Assembly: GCF_026151205.1 (NCBI RefSeq)
Contig: NC_087073.1
Coordinates: forward strand, 11,106,411 to 11,170,410
Reading direction: 5' to 3'
DNA length: 64,000 bases
DNA from: Bolinopsis microptera
Taxonomy: Eukaryota; Ctenophora; Tentaculata; Lobata; Bolinopsidae
Part shown: piece after piece, positions 33,787-43,603 of the stretch
Numbering within the stretch: position 1 is the first letter of the stretch
Layout of the letters: the number at the start of each line of letters is the position of its first letter
Program-made: the position numbers and the translations under genes
The notes under the pieces: model-generated
The model's database searches: none
Told to the model about the DNA's origin: nothing
Seen by the model: only the letters and a program-made list of their open reading frames with translations

Positions 33787-34200
33787 CTAAATATGTCTAA
33801 CTAAGAATTTCCTAGAGTGCCTACATTTAGAAATAATTTCTGATCTTTTATTAATAATGCCTGGGGTTTTAAGTATGTATAGTTTCTCGTCTAAGCAGAG
33901 GCCACAATGCCCCGCTCCAGCCTTATATTTCTTCGATTTAGTAATAATCTTCCAGTCTATGCTATATTCAATCATCTTCTCCTTGAGGTCCCATATCAAT
34001 TTTGATAACTCGGTACTCAGTCTGTGCTTAGAATTCTTAAAACTTTGTCGATGATTGTACCACCGTGTCTTAAAACTGTTTTCAGTCAATCCAATATAGG
34101 CCGTTTCCTTGTTGGATGCCGTTTTAACGGTTGCTTGGTATACTATGCATTTGGCCAGACATTGTCCTTTGAGGGGGCACTTCGAGGCATAGTATACCAA
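33787..34200 (-). pseudogene. Penelope-like GIY-YIG endonuclease fragment, minus copy
   Basis: The 137-residue frame has CPLKGQCLAKCIVYQATVKT (the Cys-containing linker before the nuclease), AYIGLTENSFKTRWYNHRQS (YIG plus the downstream Arg and His), SKLIWDLKEK, and YKAGAGHCGLCLDEKLYIL. These are characteristic of the C-terminal endonuclease domain of Penelope-like retrotransposons. The frame is open, but the reverse-transcriptase domain expected upstream is absent, so this is a truncated copy. Confidence 0.8.
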
Positions 34201-34556
34201 GCAACCGTTAAAACGTTAGAACGGCATCCAACAAGGAAACGGCCTATATTGGATTGACTGAAAACAGTTTTAAGACACGGTGGTACAATCATCGACAAAG
34301 TTTTAAGAATTCTAAGCACAGACTGAGTACCGAGTTATCAAAATTGATATGGGACCTCAAGGAGAAGATGATTGAATATAGCATAGACTGGAAGATTATT
34401 ACTAAATCGAAGAAATATAAGGCTGGAGCGGGGCATTGTGGCCTCTGCTTAGACGAGAAACTATACATACTTAAAACCCCAGGCATTATTAATAAAAGAT
34501 CAGAAATTATTTCTAAATGTAGGCACTCTAGGAAATTCTTAGTTAGACATATTTAG
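34188..34556 (+). pseudogene. Penelope-like GIY-YIG endonuclease fragment, plus copy
   Basis: It is nearly identical in sequence to the minus copy from the YIG motif to the end. Upstream it differs by an 8-bp insertion (GTTAGAAC) after GTTAAAAC, which shifts the frame before the motif. It has no ATG-started full domain. Confidence 0.75.
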
Positions 34557-34844
34557 TTAGTATTTATTAGTTATTAGGATTTGTAGTTATTTATATAGGT
34601 TTAGTAGTATTGAGTAATTGTTAATTGTTAATTATAAAATTTGATAAAGGAGCACTGTGTTGTATTATGTTTGCCATTCTTATGTTAATTATGTCACTGA
34701 AGATTGCTTTTCAAACATGAAACTTATAGTTTGACAATTGCATAGTTTGCTTTGTACCGATATTTCATGCTCCTAGCTACAGCTAGTAGAGCCCTTTTTC
34801 TATAAGAGAAGAAAACCAGTTGTATCATATATATATATATTTTA

Positions 34845-35656
34845 TCGGACCTTATTTGAACGGACATTATGTGAGCGGACATAATGTTGAACGGACAGTA
34901 AAATAAACGCCCGAAGGAGTTCAAAACCAATAAAAATCCGAATTTATTCATCTTTTTTCCAATTTTAACAGATAATCTTTAAATCCATTTTTCATACAGC
35001 AAGTAAGAAAAGCAGTTGTTAGGCATTAAATATGTTAAATGCTGTGCAGATGAAGTATGCCATATCTCCCTCGGAAGATATCCCGGTTTCGAATTCTATA
35101 TTATCGAGATGGTCGGTATGGTAGAAGGTATTGTCGTTGACATGAAACACCGAAGGTAACCTATGCCAAGTGGGGGGCTAGCGATAAAGCTCACGTTGTA
35201 CTTCAGGCATTCCAGTATCCCTGTTAGAGCAGTTGATATCGTTCATTACCCGGTACAACTACGAGTTAGATAAACAACCAGTTGTAAGAGATCTAGAACT
35301 AGAAGATGTGGAGGTAGATTAATAGTAACTCCGAAGAAATGAACGAGGGACCGTAGATCAAGAAAGTGCAGAAGTGCCATAATGTGATATTTATAATATG
35401 TAAATTTTATAATAACTTGTTTTTCATTGATCCAATGATACAGTTTAGTCCGATGATAGAAATTGAAATTAACTGAAATTAAAAAGTTGTCATATCCTGG
35501 ACAATAAGTCCGCAGTGGAATAATTTTTGAAAAAAATGCAACGGACTTTAATTTGGACGGACCGTAAAGGGACCGACATTATTTGAACGGACATTAAGAT
35601 GAACGCTAGGGCCTCCAGCGTTTAATTAATGTCCGTTCAAATAAGGTCCGATAAGG
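34845..35656. mobile_element. ~0.8-kb DNA element with TTATCGGACC ends and a coding-like remnant
   Basis: The left end (TTATCGGACCTTATTTGAAC, then GGACATTATG) is the complement of the right end (AATGTCCGTTCAAATAAGGT, then CCGATAA). The same termini bound the short elements at 38157-38497. Inside, at about 35089-35157, a frame reads FEFYIIEMVGMVEGIVVDMK, and at about 35221-35322 another reads LLEQLISFITRYNYELDKQP then VVRDLELEDVEVD before a stop. These look like decayed protein sequence, perhaps of a transposase, that I cannot place. Confidence 0.55.
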
Positions 35657-35886
35657 TATATCTATATTATATGACATTCTTTAATTAATATGACCGATAT
35701 GATCGATCATCGAATGTAGTAGTAGTGGTCCTAATAGTAGAAAATGCGTATTATATATATGTATGTCAATCTGCAGACTACAAAAACTGCGTCAATGGAA
35801 AGCGGGACCTAAAAAATATGAACAATATTACAAATATTAGCGGACAACAGTGTTGGCTGATGAGATAGTGTGCGATAGGCTTTAAA

Positions 35887-36120
35887 ATGCGTGATATAAT
35901 GCGTGATATAAGAGGTTGGGAAGAGATGTACCGTCGTGTAAACAACAGAGGTGACATAATTATACTAGTAAAGGGCAGCGCACATTTTACTGTTCCTCAA
36001 CGGGGGGATTGCTTATATTTTGACGAAGAAAAGGAGGCAACCTTACAGTCCAGGGGTATTTTAATACCCATTAAACGAATCTCGTTACTACGAAAAAGTG
36101 GTGTAAGATATTTAGGTTAA
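35887..36120 (+). CDS. Small ORF, protein-like, unknown (77 aa)
   Basis: The composition looks like protein, with a segment GDIIILVKGSAHFTVPQRGD and then LQSRGILIPIKRISLLRKSG. The second part loosely parallels the ORF at 37917-38135 (a Gly-Asp pair, a Ser-Arg-Gly-Ile/Leu-Ile segment, a basic segment ending in Gly). It starts at an ATG within a 12-bp tandem duplication (ATGCGTGATATA). It could be an exon or a transposon remnant. Confidence 0.25.
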   Translation: MRDIMRDIRGWEEMYRRVNNRGDIIILVKGSAHFTVPQRGDCLYFDEEKEATLQSRGILIPIKRISLLRKSGVRYLG

Positions 36121-37916
36121 ATTAAGCGTACCATAAAAATATTTTTGATGAACTTGGTGGAATTTTCTAGACTCTTCGTGGAAACCTGTGTCTGGTTGAA
36201 AAAGAATATCGTCACCATTACTATTGTTCAAAGACCATTGACCGATTGACAATTATACATGCATTGTGTACAGGGGTCGAGCTCTGATTGTGTAGAAGCT
36301 GAAGAGCTTGCAACACGAACAAAATAAGTAATAACTACAACTCCGGCCACTACACCGTGAACAAAAGAATTCCGTCAAGAATCCGTCATCTCAGCTATTC
36401 AACTGTAGCTCTTGACGACTGTAGCTCTTAACAGCTGACACAAACCGAAGGAACAGAGGAACTGACCAGACCGGTGGAATGACTGACAGGACTCCTCCTC
36501 ACCCTGCTATATATCTGCTGTCCAGACATGCAGGCGCTGGGAGGGGTCACTTGTGACGCGGAAAGCGGGCCCTAGTTACCATGGTTACGGCCCTGAGACC
36601 AATGTAATGAGGGGGCAGGGAAGGAGGGACCAATCACACCTCCTGACAGGTCGTTACAAAACCTGCAATCTAAGGGGGCCGTGTGCAGAGAGCAGTTTGA
36701 CGATCTTAATAGGTAAATAGGCACCTGGATGTTCTGTAATCACCGCAAGGTAGTCTGAACTTCTCATTACCAACAACCCCAGATGTTTCCATTTTCGTTA
36801 CTGTGTCACATGGCTCAGACGACATTGTATACGTTTAAACTGCAAACTCCCTGTTTTAGAAGTTCTTGACAGCAGTACCCAATATTCATTAGCTGGACAG
36901 ATACTATCCGTCACCTCTGTTTGTGAGACTGTCATGCGGACTGATTGGGAAAAACGGAGCTAAGATTTACTTGTAACTTTCATTGGAACAGTAAAACTAA
37001 GATTAAGCGCAACAATGTAGCAAGTTAGACTTAGACGTGACGCTAGAACCTCATCAGTGCCGGCCAGATGGCCGATTAATATGTCGGGCTCAAAACAAAA
37101 TAACGCCCTTAGGTTAATGATGATAAGGATACATGCCAGCTGTAAACGGTGTAAAGCACGTTAAGGGAGACAATCAAACTGTCTGCCAGAGCCTGACAGC
37201 TAGCTGCCGCACGCACAGTATCGGGACCATTTTGAATATACTTCAGTCTACACTGACGATGATTTATTCGAGCTCTGCTCTTCCAATATCTTGGAACAGT
37301 TGCCACTGAATAACGATGGTTTGATTATAAGCGGTTATACGGCGGTTATACGGTTCTCAATAGAAATAAATTCCTGAGACAAAAACCACATGAGCATTTT
37401 TATTCAATCTGGTGCGAAAGAAAGGCTCCGATTAATTTTCTTTGGTCAAGGAGCGGGTGGCGCATGAGAGGGGCAGTCCACGAAGTTGCAATTACAATAT
37501 TAATTGTAATTCAGTGTGGTAGTGGTACCTAATCAGTGAACAGGATGCTTACATTTGCCAACTCAGGGTTACAATTCAAGGTTCAATAGCAAATTGCACA
37601 CGATATATTATAGGGAAATGATAAGATTTGGGTAATGGAGTAAAAGTTAACTGGGCTGAAGACGATTAACACAATTTATTGCTTTCAAAACAGACAACAC
37701 GACCTTTCACAATAATACTGAGAGTGTTACCATAGTTACTGATAATAATGACATATCTCCAGAACTCCCTCCAGTTGAAGTAAGATACCCATATTAATAT
37801 ATGTATCTCGAAACAGTGCGGAATTATCTACACAACCTTTAAACTACACGTGTTTAAGATCAGAATTAGGAAGTATCTTATCAAACAGGCTCAGTTTGTC
37901 ACACAGTACCAAACGA
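36121..37916. other. Intergenic, no gene recognised
   Basis: Neither strand has a frame with recognisable motifs. It contains GTTACCATGGTTACG at about 36577-36591, similar to words found elsewhere in the window. Otherwise unique sequence. Confidence 0.45.
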
Positions 37917-38135
37917 ATGCAGACCACAACCATGTCAGCTATAACCACAAACCACAAAATCAGTATAAATCTACACCCAGGCGACCCAGTCAACTTCAAA
38001 ATTGCAAATCAAGAGATTGAAACAGTTGCCATTAAGTCTAGCCGCGGATTAATCATTGTTCAGAATCTGAAGAGGGGAAAAAGAATCCTTGTTTATAACG
38101 GCAATCTTATGCAAGGAATTATGATATGCCTCTAA
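37917..38135 (+). CDS. Small ORF, protein-like, unknown (72 aa)
   Basis: From the ATG at 37917 the frame reads MQTTTMSAITTNHKISINLH, then PGDPVNFKIANQEIETVAIK and SSRGLIIVQNLKRGKRILVY before ending. Its alternating hydrophobic pattern suggests beta-structure, and it loosely resembles 35887-36120. No known family is recognised. A pair of MITEs begins ~20 bp after the stop. Confidence 0.25.
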   Translation: MQTTTMSAITTNHKISINLHPGDPVNFKIANQEIETVAIKSSRGLIIVQNLKRGKRILVYNGNLMQGIMICL

Positions 38136-38156
38136 TTTGCAGGAAAATTGGCATAT

Positions 38157-38497
38157 ACCTTATCGGACTCTATTTAAACGGACATTAATTGGACGCTGGA
38201 AGCCCTTATAGCGTTTATTTTAATGTCCGTTCGCAACATTATGTCCGTTCACATAATGTCCGTCCAAATAAGGTCCGATAAGGTATACCTTATCGGACTC
38301 TATTTAAACGGACATTAATTGGACGCTGGAAGCCCTTATAGCGTTCATGTTAAACGTTAATGTCCGTTCAAGTAAAGTCCGACAAGGTAATTATATTGAA
38401 TACATTAAATGAATGCCTTCAAGTGTTAATTTTAATGTCCGTTCAAAATTATGTCCGTTCACGCAATGTCCATTCAAATAACGTCCGATAAGGTAAA
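38157..38497. mobile_element. Cluster of three short ACCTTATCGGAC MITEs
   Basis: Two elements lie back to back (about 38157-38284 and 38283-38391), each beginning TACCTTATCGGACTC and ending in a complementary AGTCCGAnAAGGTA-type end, with an internal ATGTCCGTTC motif repeated in both orientations. A partial third copy occupies about 38425-38497. All share termini with the 0.8-kb element at 34845-35656. Confidence 0.7.
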
Positions 38498-39559
38498 TAT
38501 TACTTTTGATAGTACGTGAATCTACGAATATAAAATGAGCTTTTCCGCGAAATGGTTTTCCATGATCGTTCTTAAATACCAACATTCAACAATGCCACCA
38601 TTTATTTTTATAAGATGTGCCGTTTTATCGCACGCTGAATTTTACCTCCAAACGATTAATAACATACGTTAACGTATGCCATTGTCAGTATCACTTTTAT
38701 AAACTTTGTAGAAATTGAGTTAAACGGTTGCGATAACGTTACATTTCCCAGGGTTAGTTACAAAGCTCGCCCTGTTTAAAATATTATTAAATGCCGGCCA
38801 AAATAAACCAATCAATCGGTGATCAAGTTTGACGTTATTGATTAAAACAATTGTCGGATTTCGGAAGAAGTTCATTAACTAAATAGTTTAGCTTCAATTT
38901 CTTCAATAATGAATTTCTTCAATGAAGTGAAAGTGTACTGATGAATATAACAACTGTGCTACTGTTAAGTGTTAACAACCAGGTGTAAAATTCCTGGCCC
39001 CTCCCACTTTTCTTTAGCTTTATTGACAATCTGATATTTTAAACACAGTCATGAGGTTCAAATTTCATTAAACAATATAGTCTGCAATTTAATTTTACAA
39101 CTCATCGAAGCTGAAAAATAAATATGTTAAGTGATTAACGCGCAATCGCAGATTTTTTAAACCGATGACGGCTTATTACGTTACAGTTTCCCAAAATTAT
39201 TCCACTAAAAACTTATCACAAGGTATTATCATATGATAACTTTTAAATTTCGGTAAATTTCAATTTCTATCGGACTTAATTTTATTGGGTCAATAGTTGT
39301 TATAAAAAATGGTGAATAGGTAACAAGTTTTGTCTAAGTGTTAGCAGACCTTCAGTGTCAACTTTAGGAAGACTGTGGAACTTTAGTTTGCAGCAGACCA
39401 AGATGTAGACTTCAAAGTCAAACAAGATTTTTCATGCCCGAATGACTTGTAACCACAGTTAAAATTGGACAACTTTAAAAAAAGTCGAGACGGGCAAAAA
39501 TTATTTAATAATCGCAGCTGTTCCAGTGGTAGGAGGAGATGTGCATCATTGCAAAAGAC
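38498..39559. other. Intergenic, no gene recognised
   Basis: AT-rich unique sequence without a supported ORF or a recognised repeat. Confidence 0.4.
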
Positions 39560-39708
39560 CAGGGACAAAAGGATTTCGCGGCATGTACGAAATCGCGAAA
39601 TTTCCCATTCTCCGCGACAAATTTTATGTATAGTTTAATGTATAGCCTGTTAAATTTCGCGGTATCGCGAAATTTGGCCAAAATAATCGCGAAATCCTTT
39701 TGTCCCAG
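39560..39708. mobile_element. 149-bp hAT-like MITE with 8-bp target duplication
   Basis: The left end is CAGGGACAAAAGGATTTCGC and the right end is its complement with one mismatch (CCTTTTGTCCCAG). CAAAAGAC lies directly outside both ends (39552-39559 and 39709-39716), the 8-bp duplication expected of the hAT superfamily. The interior contains further inverted CGCGAAAT words. There is no coding capacity. The intact duplication suggests a fairly recent insertion. Confidence 0.85.
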
Positions 39709-39716
39709 CAAAAGAC

Positions 39717-41891
39717 TAATGAGTTGGACGTGTCAGGACCTGAGGACCTCGAAATTGAAAACTTAAATCATTCCTGAAACTTAGAAACCTGTAAAAAGGG
39801 CTTTTTCAAGGTAAAAAAGTGCACAAATAACTTCATCGTTTAAATTTGCGGGATTTGCTTCAATGTCCTGTTAATGACCAATGAGCCGTTTCACAAAGTA
39901 ATAGGTACGTTCAGCTCATTTTCTGTCGCCATAGTAATGATAATGGAGTTTAGTGGAAAGGAGGTAAGACACGGCTGCGTTAACCATTCTTTACCGTTAG
40001 ATAAAAATATAATGAGAATTGGAATCATTGATCTTGAGAATCACGACGACATAATCCAGAAGATTTAGACTACGCAAGATTAATCTGTCTTATCAAATAC
40101 TGTGACCTACCTTATGTGACCAATATTGAATAAGAGTTTCGTCAAGACTAATTGACAGGGCCATCACATCTTCTAACCACCCTGCAGCGATGTAAAGTCT
40201 CGCCCCTTGCGCCCTAGCACAGCAGCGTTCGTATTTGGAGGAGTATATCCCCTGATTGGTGACTTATCAGGGAAAGATAACACGAACTACGTGCTGCTTC
40301 GAATCTTTGAAGATAACTGCACTAAATCCCTGAGCTAATGTACTGGCTCAAGTGCAGTGTCATTGGCAACTAAATATTGCTGAATATTACGAGAATGTTC
40401 AGCCAGATTTAAAAAATTCAAAATCTGAATTGTTGGTAAGAGAACCCAGCACGTCGAGTAAGGCAGCTCCGACCGGATCAAAATCCGTACTGCTCACTTG
40501 AAATGAAGTCATTGATCTCTAGATATTTTGCCAGCTTTTTTTCTTATCGCCCTCTCGTATGCTTTCATTACATGGGATGTAAGCGATAAAGGTAGATTTG
40601 TAACTAGCTGGTTTGGCTCGACTATCCTTCTTGCAGAGAGGAAATGCATGCGAGAACCAATAATAACTTGGGACCTTCCTTCGTAATTCTTGAGAAGGGT
40701 GACTGGAATTTCGCCAGGACCCGATGCAGCATTAGGTTCGATGTCTTCAGGAATCAGGAATCAGGAATCAGTAACCTTAATGATGTCGTCCACTGAGAAA
40801 TTCAACATATCGTCAGTAAAAGGATGCTCGATTTGAGGGGGACTAAAAGAAACAGAGTCTGATAGTTCATATGAGTTTTCGAAGGATCACTGAATACTGA
40901 CAAAAATTTCTGCGAGAGGATAGCTATGTCTTCTGGATTCGATTTGATGGTACCGTTTCCATCAAAAAGCATGCTGATATGTTGCTTTTCTTTTTTGTTT
41001 TTTGAAAATTTCTTAGCACAGCTTAGTTATTAACAAAAAATATTTCCGAATCGACATTATGCGTAAATGAAACAGTTAGTTATTAACAAAAAATATTTCC
41101 GAATCGACCTTATGCGTAAAAATGAAATCAAATGTACCGACAATTTTGTTACAATGAAGCCTTAACCTGTAAGAGCACTTTTTTCATTCGGTTTTTGTAA
41201 TTCTAAATCTCTGGTTGTGGCTGTAATTTCTCTTCCATTTTCTATGAGGTCATAAGTTCCTGCTGTCGTAGTTCTACAGACTTATTGTATCCTTAGTGAG
41301 ATATTTTCCGTCCAATAGACCTTTATTTATAGTCACTATTGAGTATTAGTTCACAACGAAATGTACAAATCGAGCGCAGTGTTCTCAAATTCAATCTCAG
41401 ACTTAAAAGAAGGTTGACATCGGTATAAACTTAAAAGTTGTAATGAAATCGTAGCTTAAAAATCTTATCTTCAAGAAGCCTGACTCGGTGATTAAAAGGT
41501 CAGAGCTGTACTATAACCAAAGTGCAGTTATTGGTAGTTAAATTGATTTGTCGTTAGTAAAATAAACAGAAAACATGTTTACAAAGTAGTATAATCCTTT
41601 ATTATGTCTGCGAGGATCGTTATGATGATGAAATAATAAGTAAAATAATTTATAGGATGGCATTAATTGAACAAATAAATAAGCAGCAATTCTGGATCTA
41701 CACTACAATGGCCCATTTAGGTTTACCATACAGAATAGCCACATAGAGCGACGCTTTAAAAAACGTTCAAATTATTACACAGATGTTACATAATTTTATT
41801 ACAAAGAGAATTCGCCGAAAGACTCAAAGACCCGTATATGGCGTGAGTGTAGACAAAAGTACTTCTTACTTGTACTTGAAAAGGTATCCTC
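39717..41891. other. Intergenic, no supported gene
   Basis: A 64-residue plus frame at 39874-40068 is open but unrecognised. A ~53-bp direct duplication (core AACAAAAAATATTTCCGAAT) lies at about 41022-41120. No RNA gene or transposon end was recognised. Confidence 0.4.
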
Positions 41892-42193
41892 CTAATGATT
41901 ATCGTTGGAGTGGCCTGCACCACACAGTAACTCCTTATTCCGATCTATGAGACCTCTCAAATGTACCCTGGCTTTTGCTTGTTGCTCTGTGAAAATAGCC
42001 GCATCCTCTAAGACACAGTTCTTGTGAGGCAAACCTTTTGCCAAGCTTTGGGATCCAGCGCAGAAAATAGTATTCTCTCTTCTGGCATCCTCACCACAAA
42101 AATATCAACAGGGGCTATGTCAGCCCGCTTGATCGAGGTTTGCATTTGGAACTCCCTGTGATTCCAATTATTGTTTGTAGGTACCATGTACAA
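41892..42193 (-). pseudogene. Protein-like minus-strand remnant with frameshift, unknown
   Basis: The first part (from 42193) reads TNNNWNHREFQMQTSIKRAD then IAPVDIFVVRMPEERILFSA and LDPKAWQK. After a frame change near 42040, a second part reads HKNCVLEDAAIFTEQQAKAR, VHLRGLIDRNKELLCGAGHS, then a stop at 41892. Both parts have protein-like composition, but no family is recognised. It could be a decayed gene or an element remnant. Confidence 0.25.
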
Positions 42194-43283
42194 TTAAACA
42201 TCTAACGTAAATGATGTTGCTGTAAACTGTTAACTATTGCTACTACAATTATAAAAGAAACAACCAAGAAGTTAACAAAAATGAATGAAAATCAGAGACT
42301 GAATGGATTAGGATATCAGGCGAAGTTAAGATATTTAAGGTAAAGGCAACGTTTTAGCAGACACATTTGGGAGAGTTCAGTTTGAATTTAATTGCAACAA
42401 TATTTAAATGGTTAAAAACCCTTTCATAAACTTGAGTGGACTTGCTAGGACTGATTAAATTGGTAAAGCCACCCTGGAACGGTAAAATAAAACCAAGTGG
42501 TGCAAATAATAATGCCGATTTATCTGATCCCCTGTGTAGTACCAATTAATCTATCGTCATTTATTTAATAGCCAGAGCTTCTAAAGCTCTAAAAGTAAAT
42601 CCGAAATTGTTGTGATATAATTTTCAGGACACCTTTAATCCTTCAGCAACTTCATTTCCGTTTAAAGTCTTTTTCTTGCTGAGGAGCCGTTTTACCTAAA
42701 TTCTACCCCTGCCTTACCTAAATTAACTAATCAAAATAGTAACTAGAAGAAATCAGCGTAGGATGATGAAGTGATAGGAGTGGTCAGTTCTGAGTAATAA
42801 CAACCTAGACAAAGGAAAAATGTAAAGCTTGTTGAATTCAAACTCGTCCGGTGCTGCTGCAATAAATGTTCTGCGTGACTCTCTTTCAGATTATAACTAT
42901 CTTAGGATCATAAGTTCATCAATATTTACTAAAAATTAAATCTCTACTGAATAGGTTGCTTTGACGACTGGCTCTCATTGAAAAATCATTGGTAATAGCA
43001 ATTAAAATGCAGGTTTGTATTTATCCGACCCTAGCATATATGACGATTGACGAAACGTAGTCCATTTAAGTTTATTGACTGAACATTTAATTATTTTATT
43101 AGGATATAATCACTTTTAATATTAAGATACCAAGCTTTTGCATAAATGCCATAACCAAGTTGTGCAAATTTTATCATGATCATTGAAGACGCTCCAGATT
43201 CGCTGGTCATTGCACGCGTGCCCCTGAACAGGTTATATCCTCGAGGAAGGAGCCACTTAAATTCTTAAATAATTTAGTTAAAG
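42194..43283. other. Intergenic, no supported gene
   Basis: The minus frame at 42354-42545 lacks motifs. The word GATCCCCTGTGTAGTA at about 42526-42541 nearly recurs at 43412-43427, within the insertion in the next ORF. Confidence 0.4.
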
Positions 43284-43603
43284 ATGCCGTTAGACTTAAA
43301 CGATCTCCGTTCATCCAAGTGCGATCGAGAAGTTTGGAGGAAGATAATGAACGGGATTTTGATTGAGGATCGCCCAATAATACATACAGTAAAAGTAAGT
43401 AATATTAGTCTGGTCCCCTGTGTAGTATAACCAGTAATATTAGTCTGAGCGATGCACTCTACGACAATAGCAGTTTGGCTGCTCCCCTAGTAAATCTGGA
43501 ACATATTAATATTATATTCACAGAAAACACTTACGTTCAGCGTTTTGAACATTTCATGTTTTTCAAGGAAGAAGACTCTCTCTTTAACTCTCTGTTAAAG
43601 TGA
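43284..43603 (+). pseudogene. ~94-residue ORF broken by a 35-bp insertion/duplication, unknown
   Basis: The frame starts MPLDLNDLRSSKCDREVWRK. It is interrupted where AGTAATATTAGTCTG is duplicated (43398-43412 and 43433-43447) around a 20-bp insert. Skipping one duplicate plus the insert restores one open frame to a TGA at 43601-43603, ending QRFEHFMFFKEEDSLFNSLL. No GT-AG intron of suitable phase removes it cleanly. The protein is not recognised. Confidence 0.35.

Larger units (their letters stand above)
33581..34762. mobile_element. Head-to-head pair of 5'-truncated Penelope-like element fragments
   Basis: Arms 33581-34152 and 34188-34762 are near-perfect reverse complements around a ~35-bp centre. 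Each carries the GIY-YIG endonuclease region of a Penelope-like retroelement and about 200 bp of 3' flank. Both lack reverse transcriptase. Inverted, truncated copies are a known feature of Penelope insertions. AT-dinucleotide runs lie at the left boundary. Confidence 0.75.
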
